Origin: Chytriomyces cf. hyalinus JEL632
Taxonomy: Eukaryota > Chytridiomycota > Chytridiomycetes > Chytridiales > Chytriomycetaceae
Assembly: GCA_025435555.1 (NCBI GenBank)
Contig: JAIWWG010000002.1
Coordinates: 928,933-992,932 of the forward strand
Direction: 5' to 3'
Length of the DNA: 64,000 nucleotides
In this document: piece after piece, positions 31,875 to 41,314 of the stretch
How the letters are laid out: each line of letters starts with the position of its first letter
How positions within the stretch are numbered: position 1 is the first letter of the stretch
Program-made: the position numbers and the translations under genes
The notes under the pieces: model-generated
Database searches by the model: none
What the model was told of the DNA's origin: nothing
What the model saw: the letters and a program-made list of their open reading frames with translations, nothing else

Positions 31875-34367
31875 TTGACCAAAATGGCAAACATTGACGA
31901 GACAGTCGACGCTTCCTTGGATATTGCAAGACTGAGTATCGCAGACTCCAATGACGCAACGGTCCCGCTCTCCAATCAGTCATGTTGTGCTTTCTCGGTT
32001 TCAAGGAACCAATCAGATTTTGGTCACATGACTTTCCGAGGAAAAAACTTCCTTCTAATTCCTTCTTTTTTTTCAGAACTGAGGCCCACTATTGTGAAGA
32101 GGCGCAATCCTGAAACAAATCAGCCAAAAATGGACATGGACCGGAAAGTCTTCTTCGTCCGCTACCAAAACAACGAGCCCGTTGCAATACGGACACATCA
32201 GTTCAGTAACGCTACTGGGAAGTGGACCCAGACGCTGTTCAATGTTTTGGATGTGATCAAGGCCGTCAAACTTGCTCTGGCTCCTCGCTTCGATGCCACC
32301 CCGATGTACGAACTCACCCTCCACGCTGTCGCTGAAGATGTCGAGGGTCCTCGGCTTGAACAGGATCTTCTCCTTTCAACTCTCTCTGATGGACTCTCGG
32401 CAAGGCTTGTCATCAAATCAAAGCGTGACATGGATGTCCATCACTCGCACGTGTCTCACCCCCCGAAGAGGAGTCCAAGCGATGATTTCACTTCCTACAA
32501 GAAACTCAATCCTCAGAAACCTGACGATGTTCTCACCTTTCTTCGACTCCAAATCGAAGTTCGCGCACCATACAATCCTGAGCATCCATATCAAGCGACT
32601 TTTGCTGACAATTGCTTGGAGCACAGGCTAGACCGTCGCCAGACTAAATATCAGTTGGACAAGGTCGATAATGTGAAAATGCTCTTGCACGTCTCTGGGG
32701 CTGGAAAAACCAGGCAGCTCCTTGAAATGCTCTGGATGAAATTTGGATATTACTTCGTGGCTCAATCGCACCAGCTGGACTTCGGCTCAGACGACTTGGC
32801 ACTTTGCCACGATTACTCAGTGAAGAATCCTTTGGAGGCTTCGGCCTTCATTCGGCTGTTATACGTTGTCAGAGCATTTGTTTGCAACTATGTATACGAT
32901 TTGGGATACAACCAACCATGGCAAATCCTTCTGGCCCAACTTCATCCTGTCCAGTTCTTTGGCTGCGATATCTTTGCACTCCTATTTGAATCTCTTGCCG
33001 AGCATTCGCCGACCTCCACTTTCGCCATAAGAATCAACCGCTGCTTCGACTTTGTTGCCATTGATGAAATTCAGATGTTTGCTGAATCTTCATGCGTTTT
33101 CAGTCTCCTTGGCAGCAAGCATGCAATGCCCTTCTATGCTCCTCTTGTCCTCCACACAAAGCATCTTGGCAAGTTCCCAAACTTTATTGTTTCCGGAACT
33201 GGCATCAATTATATTGCGATTCTTGGTCTTACGGCTGGCGCCAGCACCATGAAGGCCGACCAGTTTACGAGCCATTCTGCAATCTCAGGCATAAAGCCAC
33301 TTAGCAAGGATGCAATCGTTGCCTACAGCAGGCAGATACTCTCCGATCATAATATCGATGCACTGGAAATTGAAAAGTTTGTCGCTTTGGTCTCTTCGTT
33401 TAAATTGTGCCACGGCCGAGCACGCTTTATAGCCTACATTCTGGATTCGTTTCTTGCAAGCAGAGACATGGAGGTTGCCATCAGTCAGTTTGTCTCTGGT
33501 TTGTCAAATATCAATGGCGAATTGTTTCCGCTTAGATTCTTTCGACGAGACCTTGAAGAACAAAAAACGAGCTTTGTTTTGGGCGGAGACACACTTGGGC
33601 GGATAGTACGTGATGGCATTGTCGAGTACATGATGACTGGGAAAGCCTTTTTAAGCCTCAAGCGACAACTTGCATCAGACGCTGTTCGTTACGGTCTTGG
33701 CTTTTGTAAAATCAGTGAAGGATTTATCTATGGAATTGAAATGGTAGAAGATGCTATTGTCGAATGCTTGCGTTACTTGGTTCCGTTTTCGGATGTGGTC
33801 GAAACATTAGCATCGCAACTGCTGCGTTATCCAAAGCCGCAGATGGATGGGTTGATGCTGGAATACCTCGTTGCCTACGCTCTTGTCGCGAACCTTCACC
33901 CAGGATCGGTCAACCAAATCAAGACCTTTACGGGATCCATGGCGGAGTATTTGAAGTCGAGCACAGCGCAGTACCAGGTGTTTTTTCCGGACCACTGCTG
34001 CGGACCAGATATCCTCTTCAAGGATCTAAACACTCTCTACATTATTCAAGTTAAATTTGTGGACAAGATCTCCAAGCAGGAACGAGTGCATGCTTGCAGC
34101 ACCACAGATCCTCAGCACTTCTACTGCGGACAAAATGACTCAAAAGTTCTCCGAGGCTATGAGACTCAAAGGGAAGAAATACTTCCTCTGCTGACAAACT
34201 TGCATCTCGAGCGTCAGGTCTTTCTTCATACGACTACAAAAACGACTGTTGAGATGGAGGAAGCCACAGTGATAAATCAAGACAAGCATCCACGATTTTT
34301 TGACAACCTGGATAACGGAATGTGGGCCGTGTTGAACAGTGTTAGGGATGAGTTCAACCAAAAATAA
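31875..34367 (+). CDS. Crinkler (CRN)-type effector-like protein: header, P-loop NTPase, nuclease-like domain
   Basis: An intact single-exon frame of 830 residues. Residues about 70-175 look like the ubiquitin-like header of this superfamily, ending LEQDLLLSTLSDGLSARLVI. Residues 265-430 form a P-loop NTPase with Walker A HVSGAGKTR near 270 and a Walker B-like FDFVAIDEIQMF near 390. Residues 655-740 fit a restriction-endonuclease fold: LLEYLVAYAL, then GPDILF and IIQVKF, giving the D...QxK catalytic pattern. This NTPase-nuclease pairing is the known architecture of Crinkler/RHS-type proteins of oomycetes, chytrids and other eukaryotes, which act in nuclei of host or rival cells or in genome conflict. 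There is no classical signal peptide. It lies in the relic-rich region, and a decayed relative is at 41.3-43.1 kb. Role is inferred from family. Confidence 0.75.
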   Translation: MTKMANIDETVDASLDIARLSIADSNDATVPLSNQSCCAFSVSRNQSDFGHMTFRGKNFLLIPSFFSELRPTIVKRRNPETNQPKMDMDRKVFFVRYQNNEPVAIRTHQFSNATGKWTQTLFNVLDVIKAVKLALAPRFDATPMYELTLHAVAEDVEGPRLEQDLLLSTLSDGLSARLVIKSKRDMDVHHSHVSHPPKRSPSDDFTSYKKLNPQKPDDVLTFLRLQIEVRAPYNPEHPYQATFADNCLEHRLDRRQTKYQLDKVDNVKMLLHVSGAGKTRQLLEMLWMKFGYYFVAQSHQLDFGSDDLALCHDYSVKNPLEASAFIRLLYVVRAFVCNYVYDLGYNQPWQILLAQLHPVQFFGCDIFALLFESLAEHSPTSTFAIRINRCFDFVAIDEIQMFAESSCVFSLLGSKHAMPFYAPLVLHTKHLGKFPNFIVSGTGINYIAILGLTAGASTMKADQFTSHSAISGIKPLSKDAIVAYSRQILSDHNIDALEIEKFVALVSSFKLCHGRARFIAYILDSFLASRDMEVAISQFVSGLSNINGELFPLRFFRRDLEEQKTSFVLGGDTLGRIVRDGIVEYMMTGKAFLSLKRQLASDAVRYGLGFCKISEGFIYGIEMVEDAIVECLRYLVPFSDVVETLASQLLRYPKPQMDGLMLEYLVAYALVANLHPGSVNQIKTFTGSMAEYLKSSTAQYQVFFPDHCCGPDILFKDLNTLYIIQVKFVDKISKQERVHACSTTDPQHFYCGQNDSKVLRGYETQREEILPLLTNLHLERQVFLHTTTKTTVEMEEATVINQDKHPRFFDNLDNGMWAVLNSVRDEFNQK

Positions 34368-34484
34368 AAAACAGCGAATGGTTGTCTGGAATCTGACTTT
34401 TTGCGATTGAGAGGAATCACGTTGCCCCGAAATGTATCGCGAGGACTTCCTCGCCAGGTATACGGTATATGTGCACCACTAATA
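34368..34484. other. Short convergent spacer
   Basis: Separates the Crinkler-like gene from the minus-strand disordered gene. Nothing is recognised. Confidence 0.4.
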
Positions 34485-36691
34485 TCACATATTAAACAGA
34501 TCTATTTTATGCATCGTAACACATTCATCGCTATCCAACGATTGCAGGTTCATGATTCTTTCGCAAAATAAGCCGGGTCCCACTGACGGATTCATGGCCA
34601 CTTGATATTTCAACGTTTCGAGATAATGACTATTATTGAATTCTACCCATGCGCTCGGATCTTCCAAGGTCAAGTGGAAATGGGTGAAACATAAGGCCGA
34701 GTCCGGTACTGGTACTGGTGCTGGTGTTTGTGTTTGTGCTGGTTCTTTTTCTGGCTCTGGTCCTTTTGCTGATGCAGGTCCCTTTGTTGGTGTTGGTGCT
34801 GGTGCTGGTGCTGCAAGACCTTTTTCGCACTTTTATGTTTCTTTACCAGGAGTGTGTCCCTTCATACTTGCCGTTGAAGTTACTGGGTCCAGCAGTCCAT
34901 GACTCTGTTACTGTAGCTGACCATGTAAATGGACTTGGGGCCGGTGGATCAACAGCGTCATAATCATAATCATAATCATTATCAGCATTACGCGCATTCT
35001 CATGCGTTCTTGGTTCTATTGGTTTGTTGTAACGGGGCTTATGCCACGCGGCAGATCTCGTCGTCTCCAGGTAAGGTCCATAAAATTGGTTTGAAACTTT
35101 GCTTTCTTCCTGTGGACTTGGGCTTTGTTCCCTCGCGGTTGTCTCAGTTTTCAAAGACGAGGCCTGGCCAAAGTCCGGTCTTGATGTTGCAGGTACTTGT
35201 GGTGATGAGGGTACCGAGGTAGGTGAGTCTTTTTGCGCAGATGTGGGGGTTGCTGATATGATTGGTAATTGTACTGGCATGTGTGATGGCGATTGTGAGC
35301 GAGACGGTACCTGGGGTGACGCTGTTGAAACGCTTGGGTTCGTGTCGACAGAAGTCTTCACGGTTGTCACTTTCAACATTTCGGGTTTCGAAATTCTGCG
35401 TTTGGGTGCAGAAAAATCCGACATCCTGTACGGTTTTTTTCCATGGGTTTTGGGTTTAACTTCCAATCTACTCCGGGAACCTCTTCCATTGAATTGCGCT
35501 CCAGTTGATGCCACGGTAGAGGGTGTTGTCAAGATTTGCGTACGTGGTGTTTCGGATCCGTGCGATGGTGACGGCATAATGCCAGACGCACCTTGTGCAA
35601 CAATTTCCCCTACACCCACATACAGTGTTGGTGACACTGGCTGTGAGGCCGCATCAACTATATCCACATCTTCCGTAGCAACTGCATCCGCTTTTGTACT
35701 CTCAGAATTATGTAGGGCATTATTTTCAACCATTACCACGTCCAGTGTTGGTGAGACAGGCAGTGAATTCTTTGTCGATGGACTAAAGGCCGCATCAACC
35801 ATGTCCACATCTTCCATTATCTCAGACCCACTTCATCTTGGGCATCATTTTTAACCGTTGTCACATCTTGGGTTGCCAATGCTGACAGTACTTGGGGTGA
35901 CAATGTTGAACTATTTGGGCTCTTTACGGGTTCCGAAATTCTGCGTTTGTGTGCAGTTTAACTTCTAATCTACTCCGGGAACCTCTTCCATTTAATTGCA
36001 CTCCAGTTGATGTCACAGCAGAAGGTGTTGTCAAAACTTGCGTACGATCCTGAGGGGAACCTTGACTGGCGAACTGTGAATTTGCCGCATTTTCATCTGT
36101 TTCATAATCGTCATCTGGAGGCAACATAGTCAGTGAAATTGCACTCTTTTGACCACTACCATTCGACCGCGTATCTTCAGAATTATTCTTACCTACATCC
36201 GTTTCTTGTGTGTCCGATGTGCTCTTTGAAACACAGCCATTCAACTGTGCTCCGACCGATGTTGGCGAAGACGCTCCCGACACCGGCAAGCGCCGTGTCC
36301 GGTTCAATGGATAAACGGGATCGAAGGATGGTTTTCGCTTCTCGCCAATCTTTACTTTCACTTGTCTTTCTTCTTCAGGTGTTCGTGACGCAAACAATGC
36401 GTCAGTTTTATCGCGACACATTCAGCTGTACAAAGTGGAGCACAAGAACTTTCTCGTTGATTTCAAAATGAAGCCGGATGCTAGGACTGGAGAAGAACCG
36501 GAAGAAGACTTGTCTGTTTTGCCAGTTGGAGTGAATGTGGTTGCGAGCGGACGTGGAAGCGGAGGGGAAGGCGGATCTTCAGCACAGCAAAAATCGAATC
36601 TGGCGTTGCCGACGGTGCTCTGTTCAATACCCCGCATTTCCATACGCGCTGAAATCTTCGCGTTCAGATGACTGTATTTATTTGCGCTCAA
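34485..36691 (-). CDS. Disordered Ser/Thr/Pro-rich protein, gene model uncertain
   Basis: At least three long minus-strand frames run through this stretch: 36691-36422, 36421-35924 and 35817-34843. A further one ends at 34485 and encodes a Pro/Ala/Thr repeat of the GTGCTG type (34705-34815) plus a normal-looking tail (LEDPSAWVEFNNSHYLETLK). The block GSRSRLEVK, preceded by TQ(V/I)LTTPS, occurs twice (about 35960 and 35460), so the gene contains an internal duplication. Exon joins could not be fixed: stops separate the frames and more than one splice phase is possible. It may be one spliced gene or a decaying one. No domain is recognised. Confidence 0.4.
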
Positions 36692-36774
36692 CGCAATCTC
36701 ATACAGTTGAAATTACAACATGTTTTTGGGATAAGAAAGATGATAAAATTGTAGTCTATAACATGAGACATTCA

Positions 36775-38664
36775 TCACTGAAGACCGACTACTTCGTAGT
36801 TGTAGTTACAGACAGATCCTCCGCTGTTTGTGAGAGACTTGGTTCCAGAAACTGTAGCAACAACTGTCCCAGCAGAATTCACAACCTGAACACTGACACT
36901 TCCAGCACTCAGCCCGCCAACGGCCTTTGCATTCAATCCGGCGGAGGCTGCAAACGGCGATCCACCAACTTGCGCACCGTTGTTCAGCACTCGAATGGTC
37001 CATCCAGACGATCCAGCAGGAAGAACAAACGCGTAGTTGACAAGATCACGCGCCAGACCATATCCAGATGGTTTCGCCACAGTACATGTTCCAGTCGTCA
37101 GAAGTGGGCGGTACCAAATAGATCCGACAACCTTTGCAGTTGAGATCTTGCCAAACTCTTTCACTCCACCTTTAAGAGCCGATATTGCTTGAGGCAGGAA
37201 AGCGAGCCACCCAGTGTGGTCGTATCCATCTGCGTAGCTCTTGATATCGGTGCTTGTTGCAACGGCTTCATTCCAGTAGTTTCCAACGTAGTGGCCTTCA
37301 CCAGCATCGTTCCATGTAATAAGCTCAACGTAGTCGGGCTGCAGACTCATAATCTGGCCAAGACGATCGATAAAGTTCAAGTCACCAGGTCGGTACCAGT
37401 AATCCCCTGAAGTCATGTGCTTGTATTGGAATGGAGACCATGGCATCATGTATACTTTTCCGGCGGTACGAGCTTGGGAGATCATTTGACTGTCCACGGC
37501 TGAAGAAACTTGAGGCGCAGAAGCACTGGTGTAGGGCCAAGCCGCTTCCCATGAGAAAGCTCCATCGACATCAGGGAATGTTGAAAAAAAGTTACTTGGG
37601 TAGCCTGGGAGGTTGTCAAAGTCAGGAACAAAGAAGGGGTTGAGCCCAGCGTTCTTGAAGATACTCTTCCATCCGGCATTGGGATTGGCTTGTCCAAAGT
37701 TCAGATTGTGACCGTTGAATGTGCTCAGGAACGGCCGGCCATTCACTTTATAGTAAGCGTTGTTGCTGGCATATTGAGTGACGACAGCCATATAAGAAGT
37801 GGGGTCGAGGCTGGAGAAGTGGTTCATGTCGAGAGAGAAGAAGAGCTTGAATCCCTGGGCATTCGCTTGTGTGAACAACTGAGAAACTGCATCGGTTGCC
37901 CACCAATCAACACTCATTAAATTAAGTGCAAACGCGTCGAATCCAGCAGCTTTCGCTTTTCTGATGTCTGATGCAGCGTGATCCGTTGATCCATCAATGC
38001 CTCCAACCATGTAGTGAGCAAATACTCCTTTAATCGAACCAATCGGCGCAGGAGCAGGAGCAGGAGAAACAGTGGTGGTTCCAACATACGTGTAAACGCC
38101 AGCTCTGCCAATGAAATAATTTTTACCACCGTTGTTGTCCCAATTCCCGTTTCCATCTGTGAATACAAACTCGGCGGTCGATGCTTGAATTACATGCTGA
38201 TACCAACCAGCTGATGCAGGATAATATGAGGTTGTGCTTGCTGTCATGGAGACGGGAGACACTGTCCAAGCCGCCCCACTTGCTGAGTAATGAATTTTCG
38301 GGGACCATACAGTCTTGTAGTACACTGTGATGGCTGTTTCTGCCGAACCACCGTAAGCGTAAGCACCACCAGCACCGATGTAAAAGTTTTGCTGATTGTT
38401 GTTATCCCAGTTTCCGTTGTTGTCGGTGAAAACAAACTGGAGAGTGCTGACATCCGTAGTGTATTGGAACCATCCTTTGGATGGTGGGTAGTTGCTGCTT
38501 GCACTCGCTTCCATGGCAGTTGTTGTCCAGGCAGCTTGATTCGCAGAGTGATGAATTGAGGCGGTTTTCCATGATGTTTTGTAATAGACACTGACTGAAG
38601 CCGCCATGCATGAAGACAAGAATGCCAGTAGGACCAACACAATGATGGTATGAAACTGACGCAT
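36775..38664 (-). CDS. Secreted GH71 alpha-1,3-glucanase with two N-terminal CBM25-like modules
   Basis: An intact single-exon frame of 629 residues. The signal peptide is MRQFHTIIVLVLLAFLSSCMA. Two starch-binding-like modules follow (residues about 24-105 and 110-195), each with the VYYKT.W....IHHS/IHYS start and FVFTD.NGNWDNN end typical of CBM25. A Pro/Ala linker leads to the GH71 core (about 208-540), recognised by GVFAHYMVGG, AFALNLMSVDWW, FFSLDMNHF, GAFSWEAAWPY and ELITWNDAGEGHYVG. A C-terminal beta-rich domain (about 545-629) completes it. The enzyme cleaves alpha-1,3-glucan, either in fungal walls (remodelling or mycoparasitism) or in bacterial mutan (inference). CBM25 on a GH71 enzyme is worth noting since CBM25 usually binds alpha-1,4-glucan. 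Confidence 0.92.
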   Translation of the reverse strand: MRQFHTIIVLVLLAFLSSCMAASVSVYYKTSWKTASIHHSANQAAWTTTAMEASASSNYPPSKGWFQYTTDVSTLQFVFTDNNGNWDNNNQQNFYIGAGGAYAYGGSAETAITVYYKTVWSPKIHYSASGAAWTVSPVSMTASTTSYYPASAGWYQHVIQASTAEFVFTDGNGNWDNNGGKNYFIGRAGVYTYVGTTTVSPAPAPAPIGSIKGVFAHYMVGGIDGSTDHAASDIRKAKAAGFDAFALNLMSVDWWATDAVSQLFTQANAQGFKLFFSLDMNHFSSLDPTSYMAVVTQYASNNAYYKVNGRPFLSTFNGHNLNFGQANPNAGWKSIFKNAGLNPFFVPDFDNLPGYPSNFFSTFPDVDGAFSWEAAWPYTSASAPQVSSAVDSQMISQARTAGKVYMMPWSPFQYKHMTSGDYWYRPGDLNFIDRLGQIMSLQPDYVELITWNDAGEGHYVGNYWNEAVATSTDIKSYADGYDHTGWLAFLPQAISALKGGVKEFGKISTAKVVGSIWYRPLLTTGTCTVAKPSGYGLARDLVNYAFVLPAGSSGWTIRVLNNGAQVGGSPFAASAGLNAKAVGGLSAGSVSVQVVNSAGTVVATVSGTKSLTNSGGSVCNYNYEVVGLQ

Positions 38665-39191
38665 GTTTTTTGGGATGATTTTCTGTTACTAAACGAGAGT
38701 AGTTTCTTTTAAGCATTTCGGAATATAAAATTTAAATTTAAATTTGAAATGATTTTCTAGCCACCCACCCGATGCCACCCTTATCGGGCGCGTTTGAAAC
38801 GAGCTCGATGTGCAAGAACTGAGCGTCGTCAGAGGGACAAAGTTGAAGGACTGACTCGATTGCATATTGGATATCGCCATACAACTGGACTGGCAGGGGC
38901 GCTGGGTCTTGTGTATCGAATTCGCTTCCGTGGGGATAGAACAGTTTTCTTTGTGTCCGAGTTGCCCACAATATTCTTTGCCACGCTTGTCACCTCCGAG
39001 GTTTCGAAACTCTAAATGGTGAAGCTGATCTGCACTGCATGCACAGTGCTTACAGGCGATCGCCCTTGCTTTCGCCCAACTTTTGCGTTTTCGGTGCATC
39101 TTCCGGTTTCGCCACACACGAAGCTGTTGTGAGCGCACTCAATAGACTGTAAGAGAGGATCCGGTGGTGGGTTTCGTCCAGAACAGTAGGT
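38665..39191. other. Spacer upstream of the GH71 gene
   Basis: Includes AAATTTAAATTTAAATTTG at about 38729-38748. A minus-strand frame at 38738-38971 ends SNAPDKGGIGWVARKSF and looks protein-like, but has no start, domain or neighbour to support it; it may be another relic. Confidence 0.35.
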
Positions 39192-40219
39192 ATGAGTCGG
39201 CTTAAATATTTAACGGAAGTAAATAAAATGATGCAAAATCCGGCGAACTGTCCATGCTGCCAAAGGCACGAACTCATGATCCAGGCGATTGAGCAGCATA
39301 TGCTCGATGAAGTCAACTCATACCGCAAGCTGCTTCAGATGCCACCTTTAGCGAGCATCGACAGCCCATTCCTCACACTGTCAAAATCCCCAGTTTCATC
39401 CATCGACACTGCACCCTCAATACCAGCAATGCACTCGAAACGTACGCTCAAAGCCATGCCGCCAGAAATTCTCGACCGGATTGTGTCTTTTGTGCGCGGT
39501 GGTGACATCCTGCAATTGTGCCACGCCGTTTGATACTTCAAATACATCTCGAAGGCCATGTATGACTTTGGGTATCCGCTTCGAGCACTCTTCCCGCATG
39601 AACACAAGAAGTCCATGTTTTTTTGGCCGGATCTATGGATTTCTTGCGCAATATCTGAATCGTCATTTCCTGTTCCCATGTATCACCTCCGTGCACTTCA
39701 AACCTATTCGAACATTCTTTCAAGACACGGCGGATCTGCGAATATCGATAATGCTGCTGGAATGGAGGCCATCTTGGGCGCACTTCCTGAAAACGTTCAA
39801 ATGTTAATCCTCGATGCAGAGTCCTTGACTGACACAGACAATTTCTTTGGTGCATTGTACGGGGCCAAAAGGGACTTAAGGAGCTGTTCCTTGGGGATGA
39901 ATACTTTGAAAGTTCCAAAGCTGACCCAGAGTTGGTTGATATGACAGCAAAGTGGTTGGTGAAGATGCCAATCTACGAGCTCCAGTTCTGGGATTCCTCA
40001 AACATTCCTATCGAATTACTAAGTGTGCTTCATCTCACTCCAATGCTTGGTTCGCTGCAGCTACACAGTCTGGACGATTGCGCTGGCATCGCTTTGTCTG
40101 ACTGCAAGTCACTGAGGAAACTGTCAATTGAATACCTACGCCGTAATATGATGGTATCGCTTTCGCTCATTCGTTGTCGTGACATGGGGAAGCTGTTGTT
40201 GGTTGATGTGGCTGGTTGA
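39192..40219 (+). pseudogene. Broken F-box protein gene
   Basis: The N-terminal part (residues 1-113) contains an F-box (KAMPPEILDRIVSFVRG, then DILQLCHAV). An in-frame TGA at 39531 interrupts it, yet the same frame continues with the expected YFKYISKAMYDFG and about 110 more residues. Near 39870 the coding frame shifts by one and continues (KELFLGDEYFESSKADPELV, then WLVKMPIYELQFWDSS and leucine-rich sequence) to 40219. There are thus one nonsense and one frameshift lesion, and the 3' end runs into the minus-strand gene that follows. F-box proteins normally recruit substrates to SCF ubiquitin ligases. Most likely dead; a selenocysteine or readthrough reading is very unlikely. Confidence 0.7.
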
Positions 40220-41105
40220 GGAATTTCGTCGCCGAAAAGTGACCCTGACAGTATTGATGCGCGATGTGGGTCCGTGTCAATCTTCAGCTGTGAATGGTTT
40301 GCAGTGAAAGCTGCGGCGGCTGCCGGATCCACCGCTTGCAGCTTATCGAGAGTTGCTTTGACGTGGCTCTTTTTGACAGACAGATCAAGTAAAATCTGTT
40401 TCGAAGAGTGCTGGTACTGCGTGAACCGTTGTTTGTCCATGTACGAAGTTGAAGATTTCTTGTTTGCGAGTTGTTGGTTGTAATTGCGTACAAGTGTCTG
40501 ATAGCGCTGGTGAAGCAGAATCTGTTCGCTCCACATTGCCGAGAGCGCGCTGCGCAGTTGCAAGGCTGTGTCTATTGCAGTTGGATCGAGTAGTTTTGAA
40601 ATCGAGGTTGTTGGATTTGTCAAGTTCGAAAGTGGGCTTGTCGATGCCAAGTTGAATGGATTCGCACGACTGCTTGCGCTGATGGAGCCTGTGCTTGACA
40701 GCAAGTTGGGCGGCGAGGATGCATTCGAGAGATTGAAGTGCGAGAGAGACGGGACTGAGGAGACAGACGATGTGGAGGTGGGTAGCTGCAGCGAGGCTGG
40801 CGGTGCAAAGTATGGTTGGCTGGCAAGGCGGAGACTTCTGAGGAGAAGGTCCATCACAACGCTTATCCGTCCCTCCATTGTTGCTCTGTTTTGCTCTGCG
40901 GAGCCGGCGCCGGGTACTGCTGGGGAGGCAATGGCTCTGGAGGGGTTTGCTGCAGTTCGCATGGGGGGAGGGAGAACATGCTCTTGTAGTTGATGGATGC
41001 TGTGTTGGTGTTGCTGGTTATGTGTTGGTTGATGCGCGTGAGGTGGTTGCGGAAGGGTCTGAGGCTGGGTTGTTCTGTGGGCACTTTAAATTCGCGATTT
41101 TTCAT
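40220..41105 (-). CDS. Ser-rich hypothetical protein with coiled-coil segment, probably partial
   Basis: A minus-strand frame starts at 40962 (MRTAANPSRAIASP), or upstream at 41105 in an overlapping phase that would need an intron. It encodes Ser-rich disorder, then a helical stretch (LQLRSALSAMWSEQILLHQR to SHVKATLDKLQAVDPAAAAA). It stays open to 40030, but beyond about 40220 it reads the reverse of the F-box relic, so the true end is unclear and the gene may be truncated there. No family recognised. Confidence 0.4.
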
Positions 41106-41314
41106 TGGTCCAAAGGTTATTTTATTTTATTTTTATTTATCGCTGCTTCCTTAAGCTTCCTTAAGCTTTACGTTTGTTTAAGCTTGTCTATGTTGCTTCT
41201 CGCTTCTTTTATCCCAATTATCGCGAATATATTTGTGCGCCTAGTTTGAACGTGTCACCAGGTTCAAGTAAACACGTGGAAGCAGCTTTCGTTGGATCGA
41301 GTACGAACACGGCT
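41106..41314. other. Spacer with repeated TTAAGCTT motifs
   Basis: Contains CTTCCTTAAGCTTCCTTAAGCTTTACGTTTGTTTAAGC-type near-repeats at 41150-41185 and no gene. An (ACAG)n run follows at 41326-41346. Confidence 0.45.

Noticed and set aside
39531-39533. TGA in the F-box gene as a selenocysteine or readthrough codon
   Set aside because: A frameshift and a truncated 3' end in the same gene make decay the simpler explanation.
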